From the NCBI GenBank assembly GCA_028710415.1, contig JAQTUE010000006.1:182680-246679 (forward strand): a stretch of 64,000 bases of DNA. Reading direction: 5' to 3'. This document shows, one piece after another, positions 17,609 to 25,350 of this stretch (the stretch's first letter is position 1; every line of letters starts with the position of its first letter). Origin of the DNA: Paludibacter sp. (GTDB lineage Bacteria; Bacteroidota; Bacteroidia; Bacteroidales; Paludibacteraceae). Both the position numbers and the translations under genes were made by a program. The notes under the pieces are model-generated. The model had not been told where the DNA came from and ran no database searches. It saw only the letters and a program-made list of their open reading frames with translations.

Positions 17609-19847
17609 AACTATGAACCATACCCTGCTCAATCTTGCTGAGTCTCTATTGGATGATCATCACCCGATTAATTTCAACATGCAGGGTTTTAGCATGTACC
17701 CAACTTTACGCGAAGGGGATAGGGGCATTGTTGAAAAATGGAATACAGAGGAACTGTTGGTCGGGGATATTATTGTATTCAAAGCCAATCATAAATTAGT
17801 TGCTCACAGGCTGGTTCGTATTGAAATCCGTGAGGGGGTTCGTTTGTATATTGCTAAAGGGGATAAGAATAACTTCACCGATGAACCCTTCACGAGCGAA
17901 GCATTAGTAGGTAAAATGACTTCCTTCCAGCGTAAAAATAGTATTAAAACCATGGATAGCCCCTCTATGAAAGTCCGCGCTTTTATTTTCCTCCATTTCT
18001 CAAAAGTTCTGATCCCTTTTCATAATCTCTGCCTGCGTGCCGGCAATAGGATTAATAGTATCCATACCGGCTGGCAATCCATAAAGAAAAACCTTTCCGT
18101 TATTACCAGGCATTCAGGAAAGGAATTGTCTTTGAACCTGATCATTGCTGCCCTGCAGGGAATCCTGCCTTTTGTGATCATCGTGTGTATCAAGTTGCTG
18201 ATTGATTACCTGACCAAACCCTCGGCAATGGAAGTAAGCCAACAACTTTATTTTATTTCACTTTTAATCCTGACTGCCTTCGTTTTTCTGATGAATGGGG
18301 TGCTTTCCGAGCTGAAAGGGTATTATTCCGAGAAATTATCCCAATCCGTTACCCGTCGGATTTATACGAAACTGCATACGAAACACTCCTCCCTGGATTT
18401 GTCCCATTATGAGAATCCTGCAGAGCAGGATAAAATACACAGGGCTGTTCAGGAAGCATCCTTCCGGCCCATAAAAATTATCAATGAACTGGTTACCGGG
18501 GTCAGGTCAGTAGCAGCCGGACTGTTTATGGTTGCCCTGTTTGCCAATATCCGGTGGTATCTGGTGGCGCTGCTGGTCATTTCCATTATTCCCGGGGTCA
18601 TCATCCGCCTCAAGTATTCCCGGAAGCTCTACAAACTCAAGGAATCCCAGAGTACCAGGGAGCGTGAAATGTATTATTACAACCGCATTCTTACCGGCTT
18701 TCCCTTTGCCAAAGAGCTTAAATTATTCGGCTTTACAGTTTTCTTCCTTAAGCGGTTCTCGAATACCCAGGACAGGCTTTTTGATCAGAAAATAAAGCTC
18801 AGCAAGTCTGAACTTCGTCTGGAGATATTTTCCCAATGCTTTGCCATTATCCTGATCTTTATTTCCCTGGGGTATGTGTCCTACCTGAAACTCCATGGTG
18901 AAATTACCATTGGTACAGTCGTATTATTTTTCTTTGCTTTCCAGCGGGGTTACTCGGTGCTGAATGATTTCTTCCGTTCCATTACCCAGATTATGGAGGA
19001 CAACACCTTCCTGAATGATTTTATGGCATTCCTGAATATGCCTGTCCGGTCAGAAGTACAACCTGATATGCAACAGCCATTCTCGCTGAACAAAAGTATC
19101 CGGATTGAGAATGTTAGTTTCAGGTACGAATCAAGCACACGCGAGGTGTTGAAAGCGGTCAATATAACCATCCCTGCCGGTAAGACGGTTGCCTTTGTGG
19201 GTGCCAATGGTTCCGGCAAGACTACCCTGATAAAATTACTGTGCGGTTTTTATCAGCCCAATGCAGGTTCGATCACTTTTGATGGGGTTGATTCCCTTTC
19301 TATCGGCCAGAAACTAATCTGTGAGAATATCACCGCAGTCTTTCAGGACTTTGCCTTGTACAACATACCCGCGATAGAAAACATAGGCTTGGGAAATGTA
19401 CAGACTGAGTTTAACCTGGATAAGGCAAAGAAAGCAGCAAGCGATGCAGGTATTGCTGAGGTCATCGAGCGCCTGCCTGATGGCTACCTTACTTTGCTGG
19501 GAAATCTATTCAAAGGCGGGGAGGAACTCAGTATCGGACAATGGCAGAAAATAGCCATTGCCAGGGCATTCTACCGCGATTCTCCATTGATCTTAATGGA
19601 TGAGCCTTCCAGTGCCCTAGATGCCTCCTCGGAATTCCAAATCATTAAAAGCTTAAAGGCACTGTCCAGTGATAAAACCGCTGTGATCATCAGCCACCGC
19701 CTGTCCACCGTGCAATGGGCAGACCTGATTTACCTCTTTGATAAAGGTGAAGTGCTTGAATCAGGCAACCATACTGATTTAATGGCGTTAAAGGGAAAGT
19801 ATTATACCCTGTTCCAGACTGCCAATAATCCGGTTGATGAGGATTGA
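17598..19847 (+). CDS. ABC exporter fused to N-terminal S26-type signal peptidase domain
   Basis: This 749-residue protein uses the ATG at 17598, overlapping the hprK-like stop (ATG at 17613 is an alternative). Residues about 20-110 form an S24/S26 peptidase-like domain with GFSMYPTLREGD (candidate nucleophile S32), VAHRLVRIE (H70) and IAKGDKNNFTDEP. The His in place of Lys resembles the SipW/Sec11-type Ser-His dyad. No transmembrane helix precedes the domain. Hydrophobic segments typical of an ABC type I exporter follow (about 180-455). The ATPase comes last: Walker A GANGSGKT (535-542), signature LSIGQ (644-648, a variant of LSGGQ), Walker B LILMDEPSSALD (664-675) and H-loop H700. The architecture parallels C39-peptidase-containing peptide exporters, but with a signal-peptidase fold. 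I infer a peptide exporter that may process its cargo. The cargo is unknown. Confidence 0.82.
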   Translation: MNHETMNHTLLNLAESLLDDHHPINFNMQGFSMYPTLREGDRGIVEKWNTEELLVGDIIVFKANHKLVAHRLVRIEIREGVRLYIAKGDKNNFTDEPFTSEALVGKMTSFQRKNSIKTMDSPSMKVRAFIFLHFSKVLIPFHNLCLRAGNRINSIHTGWQSIKKNLSVITRHSGKELSLNLIIAALQGILPFVIIVCIKLLIDYLTKPSAMEVSQQLYFISLLILTAFVFLMNGVLSELKGYYSEKLSQSVTRRIYTKLHTKHSSLDLSHYENPAEQDKIHRAVQEASFRPIKIINELVTGVRSVAAGLFMVALFANIRWYLVALLVISIIPGVIIRLKYSRKLYKLKESQSTREREMYYYNRILTGFPFAKELKLFGFTVFFLKRFSNTQDRLFDQKIKLSKSELRLEIFSQCFAIILIFISLGYVSYLKLHGEITIGTVVLFFFAFQRGYSVLNDFFRSITQIMEDNTFLNDFMAFLNMPVRSEVQPDMQQPFSLNKSIRIENVSFRYESSTREVLKAVNITIPAGKTVAFVGANGSGKTTLIKLLCGFYQPNAGSITFDGVDSLSIGQKLICENITAVFQDFALYNIPAIENIGLGNVQTEFNLDKAKKAASDAGIAEVIERLPDGYLTLLGNLFKGGEELSIGQWQKIAIARAFYRDSPLILMDEPSSALDASSEFQIIKSLKALSSDKTAVIISHRLSTVQWADLIYLFDKGEVLESGNHTDLMALKGKYYTLFQTANNPVDED

Positions 19848-19881
19848 TAACCCCTGACCTCCTCTGATGTATTGTAGAATA

Positions 19882-20640
19882 GCGCTTTACAACTGGTTTA
19901 ATCATTTTTTCTAATTGTATTTCATTTCTTACATTTAAAACCTTATTTTTCTTGTTCAACCTTAGTAGCCTGAAAGTTCTCCTAAATTCTAACCTTAATC
20001 TTTAATTGATTGACTACATTTAATAATCTTGTCAAAGAATAAGGTTTAATATTTGGGGTTAGCTAAACTACTAAGGTTTAAAAAACAGAAATAAGGTTTT
20101 TCTTTTAGTTTGTATTTGGGGTCAGCCTTACTTTTATACCCCTGCTATTATAGGTAGAACATTAATAAAGATAACAATGAAGGGTTGTAAATGCAAATCA
20201 TGATCATCTGAATAATAGCAATTTACAGCTAATTCAATCAAATTTTTCTAATTGTATTTTATTTCTTACATTTAAAACCTTATTTTTTCTTTTTCAACCT
20301 TAGTAGCCTGATCGTACCCTGTAAACTCAACCTTATTCTTTGATTGATTGACTACATTTAATAATCTTATCAAAGAATAAGGTTTAATATTTGGGGTTAG
20401 CTAAACTACTAAGGGTTAAAAAACAGAAATAAGGTTTTCTTTTAGTTTGTATTGCGAACAGCTTTACTACTACATTCATACTATCCTACACCTAATATCA
20501 ATAAAGATAACAAAGAAGGGTTGTAAATGCAATTCGTGGTCATCAGATTAATAGGGCTTTACAACTGGATTAATCATATTGTCTTATTGTATTTCATTTC
20601 TTACATTTAAAACCTTATTTTTGTTTTTCACCCTTCGTAG
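19882..20640. repeat. Tandem array of 336-bp units with nested inverted repeats
   Basis: Two full units (about 19882-20218 and 20219-20554) and a truncated third (20555-20640) repeat with a period near 336 bp. Each full unit contains a foldable core: 19937-20100 in unit 1 and 20274-20438 in unit 2. Core ends are a perfect 12-bp inverted repeat, AAAACCTTATTT / AAATAAGGTTTT. Inside it lie arms AACCTTAGTAG / CTACTAAGGTT, and an innermost pair that in unit 2 is a perfect 16 bp (20329-20344 / 20369-20384). Unit 3 keeps only a left end. There is no ORF. It could be a MITE-like element or a structured RNA. Confidence 0.8.
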
Positions 20641-20800
20641 ATATATTATGTAAAAAAGATCCTGCCCTAATTCCCTTATTTATTTTCAGTTTTCATTCTG
20701 TAAACCAAGTCCGATTCCTTTTCTTCTTTTACTCAGCCTCTTATAAAAATCATCTGTCTTTTTATGTTTTTATAAGATAGATTTGGATATGATAATTCCG

Positions 20801-20808
20801 TATCTTTG
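20801..20808 (+). promoter_or_regulatory. -7 element of the MFS exporter gene
   Basis: TATCTTTG (TAnnTTTG consensus) lies 22 nt before the ATG at 20831. It falls inside the longer possible reading frame starting at 20783, which argues that 20831 is the true start. Confidence 0.65.
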
Positions 20809-20830
20809 CACCCAAATCAAAAAGAACAAT

Positions 20831-22084
20831 ATGTTGGGTAAGCTCCTATCGGGTGAAGCGTTTGTTGCAGTACGGAACCGCAATTTCAGGTATTTCTTAG
20901 GCTATCGGTTTTTTATGACTATGGCCACCCTCATGCAATCGGTGATTGTAAGCTGGCACATGTATTTCCTGACTAAAAACGTGCTCTGGCTGGGTCTTAT
21001 CGGCCTGGTGGAAGTGCTTCCCCAAATATCCATTGCCCTTTTTGCCGGCCATTATATCGATCTGTGGAATCGTAAGAAGATTGTCTTCAATTCTACCTTC
21101 CTGTTACTGATCGGTTCGGGTATCCTGATGCTCTACAGCATTGAATCCTTTCATTCCTTCGAACGTTTTGGTGTCTGGCCCATCTTTATCACCATCTTCC
21201 TTACCGGACTCTCCCGGGGTATCCTGATGCCTGCCAATACAGCTCTTCTGGGCCAACTGGTCGATAAGAGCCAGTACGCCAATGCTGCTACCTGGAGCAG
21301 TGCCAACTGGCAGGTAGGTGCTGTAATGGGTCCTGCCATTGGTGGTCTTATCTATGGCTTTTCGTCCATTACTGTGGCCTATAGTTCCATTTTTATTCTG
21401 TACCTTGTTTCCATGTTTATCTTTAGCCGGGTGCAGATAACGCATACCGTCAAAGTAGTAGTCCCCGGTGAGGAAGAAGACATGTTCAGCCGTATTCGCG
21501 AAGGGATTCGTTTTGTAGTGAAATCCCCTGAATTACTGGGAGCCTTTTCCCTCGATATGTTAGCCGTACTCTTTGGTGGGGCAGTGGCCATGTTGCCTGT
21601 TTATGCTTCCGACATTTTGCATGTTGGTCCCGAAGGGCTTGGTTTCCTGCGTGCCTGTCCTGCCGTAGGTGCCATCATCATGTCCTTTTACCTGATGTTT
21701 TATCCACCCATGAAGAATAGTGGACGTACGTTGCTGCTTTGTGTGGCTGCCTTTGGACTCTGCATGATCGGGTTTGCCTTTTCCCATGTGTTCTGGTTGT
21801 CGGGATTGCTGCTATTGATGAGCGGCTTGTTCGACAATGTCAGTGTGGTAATCCGGGGTACCATCCTGCAACTCTATACACCCGACTACATGCGTGGACG
21901 GGTAGCTTCGGTGAACAGCATCTTTATCGGTTCTTCCAACGAACTGGGTGCTTTTGAATCCGGCATTGCTGCCAAGTTTATGGGACTGGTTCCTTCCGTT
22001 GCCTTTGGGGGTATTATGACACTCGTTGTTGTGGCTGCTACCGCCAAAATCAATCCCGTGTTGCGGAAACTATCGTTGAAATAA
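20831..22084 (+). CDS. MFS transporter, EntS-like (MFS_3) exporter
   Basis: This 417-residue membrane protein has about 12 helices. It begins MLGKLLSGEAFVAVRNRNFR, a usual N-terminus for Bacteroidota EntS-like MFS proteins. The loop AGHYIDLWNRKKIV is the conserved motif A region (D-x-x-x-R-K/R). The family exports siderophores or drugs, but the substrate here cannot be told. I placed the start at 20831, not at the upstream in-frame codon, because a promoter element sits between them. It has no partner gene; the tandem repeat array lies upstream and dispersed repeats lie downstream. Confidence 0.82.
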   Translation: MLGKLLSGEAFVAVRNRNFRYFLGYRFFMTMATLMQSVIVSWHMYFLTKNVLWLGLIGLVEVLPQISIALFAGHYIDLWNRKKIVFNSTFLLLIGSGILMLYSIESFHSFERFGVWPIFITIFLTGLSRGILMPANTALLGQLVDKSQYANAATWSSANWQVGAVMGPAIGGLIYGFSSITVAYSSIFILYLVSMFIFSRVQITHTVKVVVPGEEEDMFSRIREGIRFVVKSPELLGAFSLDMLAVLFGGAVAMLPVYASDILHVGPEGLGFLRACPAVGAIIMSFYLMFYPPMKNSGRTLLLCVAAFGLCMIGFAFSHVFWLSGLLLLMSGLFDNVSVVIRGTILQLYTPDYMRGRVASVNSIFIGSSNELGAFESGIAAKFMGLVPSVAFGGIMTLVVVAATAKINPVLRKLSLK

Positions 22085-22149
22085 AGTGAAGAAAGTTTAT
22101 CAACAATTGCATAAAACAAGTAGGTGGTATAACTTATTCCACTTTCATG

Positions 22150-22325
22150 CATTCATGTTTTCTTATTAAATGAAGTACATATCCAAAAGGTCTGAAGGTT
22201 TGATAGGATTAATAGGGTCTCGCGATTTCCATATCGCGAAAGTCATAACCTGTTTTTCCCACCAACCTCCTACCAACATCACCATTTTTTCATTTAATTA
22301 AAGACACATATAGAAGGACGGGCAT
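22150..22325. repeat. Dispersed intergenic repeat with TCGCGAT hairpin, copy 1
   Basis: The region contains GATAGGATTAATAGGG, then the hairpin TCGCGAT (22220-22226) / ATCGCGA (22233-22239), then a segment with ACCAACCTCCTA, and ends near TTTAATTAAAG and AGAAGGACGGG. A second copy lies at 23117-23305 and partial copies at 24690-24740 and 63655-63703. It fills the gap after the MFS gene; no ORF is present. Confidence 0.7.
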
Positions 22326-22448
22326 ATTTGAATACCCTAATTTATCAAATTTGATTGGTCTTCATGATCTTATGCCAATATCCTCTTGATGTAAAAGTGG
22401 ACAATAAAATTTTATTAAAAAGCAATTTGTTTTTCATTTGCTTTAAAT

Positions 22449-22964
22449 CTATAAATGAGAATTATTAAGCCATGTATTATCTATTTGATGTTGTAAAATA
22501 CATACTTTCGGTTTTACAGGACAATCTTTTTTTGATACTAGAAAACACTTGGATAAATCAACCTGCGCTTTGCATCTTACTTTCGGTACAAAAACATTAA
22601 CTACAAGAATAGATTGTCCATTACGATCCTTATATAAACTATATGTCATTTTTATGTCACATGCTGCAAAATTGCCATAATACAATTCAATTTCATTGTA
22701 TTTTTCTAAATTGGTTTCCTCATTTAGGATTGTATCAGAGTTTGTTCTTTTATCTTCTTGTATAAAACAAGTATCAAACCAAATGAATAAATTTGAATTT
22801 GTATCATAATAATCCCGGCACTTTGGAGGTAAAATTTTAAAATCAATAGGAATGATAGGTATTCTTTTCCAACCGGTGGTATCAATCTTACATACAGGTG
22901 TTTGGGAATCTATTCCAAATGCATTGAAGAATGCAATAAAGAAAGCTAATTTTATTATTCTCAT
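22449..22964 (-). CDS. Hypothetical secreted protein
   Basis: This 171-residue protein has a signal peptide (about 1-20, ending GIDSQ). The mature part carries eight or so cysteines (motifs such as PVCKIDTTGW, PKCRDYY, KVRCKAQVDLSKC, KKDCPVKPKVC), which suggests a disulfide-stabilised periplasmic or extracellular protein. I do not recognise the family. It is isolated, flanked on both sides by copies of the TCGCGAT repeat, and is the first of three orphan secreted proteins on the minus strand. Confidence 0.6.
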   Translation of the reverse strand: MRIIKLAFFIAFFNAFGIDSQTPVCKIDTTGWKRIPIIPIDFKILPPKCRDYYDTNSNLFIWFDTCFIQEDKRTNSDTILNEETNLEKYNEIELYYGNFAACDIKMTYSLYKDRNGQSILVVNVFVPKVRCKAQVDLSKCFLVSKKDCPVKPKVCILQHQIDNTWLNNSHL

Positions 22965-23116
22965 TTTATTACAATTTTATTTGTTATTCTTTCATTTCAC
23001 TTTCTTTATTCTGTAAGTCTTTTATCGTTTTATTTTGCTCTATCTTTAATATTGTAATTTCCCCAATCCCTCCGGATTTAAACAAACTTACAGATTTGTA
23101 CAAAGATTCATCCTTC

Positions 23117-23305
23117 TGTTTGATAGGATTGATAGAATTGAAAGGATTAATAGGATTAATAGGGTTAATAGGATAAATAGGATTAATCGGGACTCGCGAT
23201 TTCCATATCGCGAAAGTCAGAACCTGCTTTTCCCCACCAACCTCCTAACAGCAATCCCTTTTCCTCATTTAATAAAGGATATATCCGAAAGGAAGGCGCG
23301 TAGGA
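23117..23305. repeat. Dispersed repeat with GGATTAATA array and TCGCGAT hairpin, copy 2
   Basis: A short imperfect array based on GGATTAATA (about 23121-23189) precedes the hairpin TCGCGAT (23194-23200) / ATCGCGA (23207-23213), and the following sequence matches copy 1 (22190-22325) including ACCAACCTCCTA. The array is longer here than in copy 1. Confidence 0.72.
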
Positions 23306-23339
23306 AGTTCATCTATAAGATCTTTAGTTTTTTTTCTTT

Positions 23340-24470
23340 TTACTTGTAATTTTTAATATAGTCTTTCAAGAATGAATTGATTTTATCTTTCTCAATACCA
23401 AGTTCAGTATTTATAGCAGAATATATTCCACTGTTAGTACTTGGATATTTAAACAATGCAAGTACCTTTTGTGCTCCTCCAATTTTAATTGCGTAATCAA
23501 TAAATATCGCACCAACAGTGTAAAATGGATTTGATCCATCTTTTAGTAAAGTATAATATGAATCAAAATCTGCCAAATTTACATTAGGATTCTCAAGTAC
23601 GTATTTTTTTAATAACTCGATATTCTCTGTGAGATTTCTTGACCCACTGCCACCATAATAAGTAGCAATACCTTCTTGAAATAAGAATGGTGCATTGGGG
23701 TACAATGGAATGAATAATGAATGTGTCAATTCATGTAAATGATCAGGTTTACAAGATAATAATATGCATGGGGTTCTTGAAAATATATTTCCTGCCGACT
23801 TAAAATGACTTCTTAATTTGGTATATGGTATTCCTAAAATTGCATTACATTCATCGTTACTGTTTGCAAAAATGAATGTAATAGGAGAATTCGTTTTTAT
23901 ATGATAATAGTTTTGTATATTTTCATATGTTGCTTTTGTTTTCTTTGCATCCCTCCTAATAATTTTATTATCCATTGGATATGAAAATGGATAGTAATAA
24001 TTAATATTTCCTAAACTGAATGATTTCAAAAATTGTTTATTACAGTAAAAAGCATTATAGAACTTATATTCTCCATTCTCTTTTTTAGCACAGATACGAT
24101 AAATCATAAGAATATTATTTTTATCGCTATCATTCTCAAACCTAAACTTAGTAAAGATTTCATAGAACTCGTCGTTAAGTTTCCGTATATCAAAAGTTAC
24201 ATGATTTCCCATCCTATAAATTGGAAGCTCTGGGCTTAAAGCATACTTTATTATATCAATAAATTTGGATTTTCTTTCTTCTTCATTCCAATAATGCATA
24301 ATCGAAGTATCATTTTTTGAAGCATACAATTCGAAATAATTCTTCCATAATGCCGCAATCTCTTTTACATCTTTATCTGTAGAATTTAAGATTTCAGAAC
24401 TAAAGGTTATTTTCTGTCCAAACACAGAAATATTGATTATCAGTAGAAAAAAGCAATATAGTTTTCTCAT
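23340..24470 (-). CDS. Putative secreted zinc metallopeptidase (gluzincin-like)
   Basis: This 376-residue protein uses the ATG at 24470, which begins a signal peptide (MRKLYCFFLLIINISVFGQ). The open frame extends 23 codons upstream, but that extension is not hydrophobic-signal-like. A zinc site is visible: HELTH at residues 246-250 and, 15 residues on, FQEGIATYYGG with E266. This HExxH plus downstream EG(I/L)A layout belongs to peptidase_MA-like gluzincins. The N-terminal half (AALWKNYFELYASKNDTSIM) resembles an NTF2-like or uncharacterised domain. The substrate is unknown. The gene is AT-rich like its orphan neighbours and sits between repeat copies. Confidence 0.65.
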   Translation of the reverse strand: MRKLYCFFLLIINISVFGQKITFSSEILNSTDKDVKEIAALWKNYFELYASKNDTSIMHYWNEEERKSKFIDIIKYALSPELPIYRMGNHVTFDIRKLNDEFYEIFTKFRFENDSDKNNILMIYRICAKKENGEYKFYNAFYCNKQFLKSFSLGNINYYYPFSYPMDNKIIRRDAKKTKATYENIQNYYHIKTNSPITFIFANSNDECNAILGIPYTKLRSHFKSAGNIFSRTPCILLSCKPDHLHELTHSLFIPLYPNAPFLFQEGIATYYGGSGSRNLTENIELLKKYVLENPNVNLADFDSYYTLLKDGSNPFYTVGAIFIDYAIKIGGAQKVLALFKYPSTNSGIYSAINTELGIEKDKINSFLKDYIKNYK

Positions 24471-24751
24471 TTTTGTAAAGCTTAAGTAATCAATAATATT
24501 AAATGATATGTTCTGAGCCAACCAAAAGTAAGGTTTCAATCAGTCGTTCTTTGAATTTTGAAAGCTACGATAAGCATCTAATTGAATCCATTGATATTTA
24601 ATAAACCTGAAGTTTCCACGTACCTCCAGATATCCACTCTTAATTAAATTTACAATGAATCATGCCTGTTGTTGTAATATTATATCTCAGCCACAAGCAT
24701 CAACATTTTCTTATTTAATGAAGGACGTATTTAGAACAACAGGTCATTACC

Positions 24752-25267
24752 TTAGCAATCACTTAGTCCAATTGCATTTATAATAATTGAATCATTGTTT
24801 TCTATTGACTTTATTTTTAGAATTCCTTTTAGTTTTGCTGATTCATCCGAAATTGGATCTGAAGATATTACTCTGTAGGTTACGATATATCTTGAGTTTC
24901 TAAAGATAGATGTAACCTTCCCATTTTCAATAATAGCGGATAATTTCTCCATTTTTCCATTTATCTTTATAACACCATTAGTAATATTGTCAACCCAAAT
25001 ATATTCTTGTTCAGTATATTCTTTCTCTGTTCTATAAAAGGAGATACCACAACCTGAACCAATCATCTCTTTTGGGATATCAATAAATTTTGCAACTATT
25101 ATGTTACTATTCTCCTTTTTTAATACCTTATTTTTACGTAGAGATTGTGATTCTTTATCTATATTTGTTTGATTGGCAATCTTCACACCCGAATTCTGTT
25201 GAGTGCAAGAAACAAATATTGAAAAGCATAAAAATAATATAAGTTTAAAATAAGATATTTTTGTCAT
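24752..25267 (-). CDS. Hypothetical lipoprotein
   Basis: This 171-residue protein uses the ATG at 25267 and has an SPII signal with lipobox IFVSC, cysteine being lipidated. The mature part is hydrophilic with a Lys/Asn-rich start (KESQSLRKNKVLKKEN), followed by beta-rich sequence containing a GSGCGISFYR motif. That motif recalls small periplasmic proteins of unknown function in Bacteroidota. No partner is evident. The longer frame to 25309 adds 14 residues that would spoil the signal. Confidence 0.62.
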   Translation of the reverse strand: MTKISYFKLILFLCFSIFVSCTQQNSGVKIANQTNIDKESQSLRKNKVLKKENSNIIVAKFIDIPKEMIGSGCGISFYRTEKEYTEQEYIWVDNITNGVIKINGKMEKLSAIIENGKVTSIFRNSRYIVTYRVISSDPISDESAKLKGILKIKSIENNDSIIINAIGLSDC

Positions 25268-25350
25268 AATTATTAGTATTAAATGTTGTGTTAATTTTGA
25301 ACTTAACATTAATTTATTTTTAGTACTAGTTTTTTCAATTCCACTCTGAT

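Noticed and set aside
19882..20640. CRISPR array
   Set aside because: The repeat period is about 336 bp and units are similar throughout, with no short constant repeats separated by unique spacers, and no cas genes nearby.
20783..20830. N-terminal extension of the MFS exporter
   Set aside because: A -7 promoter element sits inside it, and the sequence lacks membrane or signal character.
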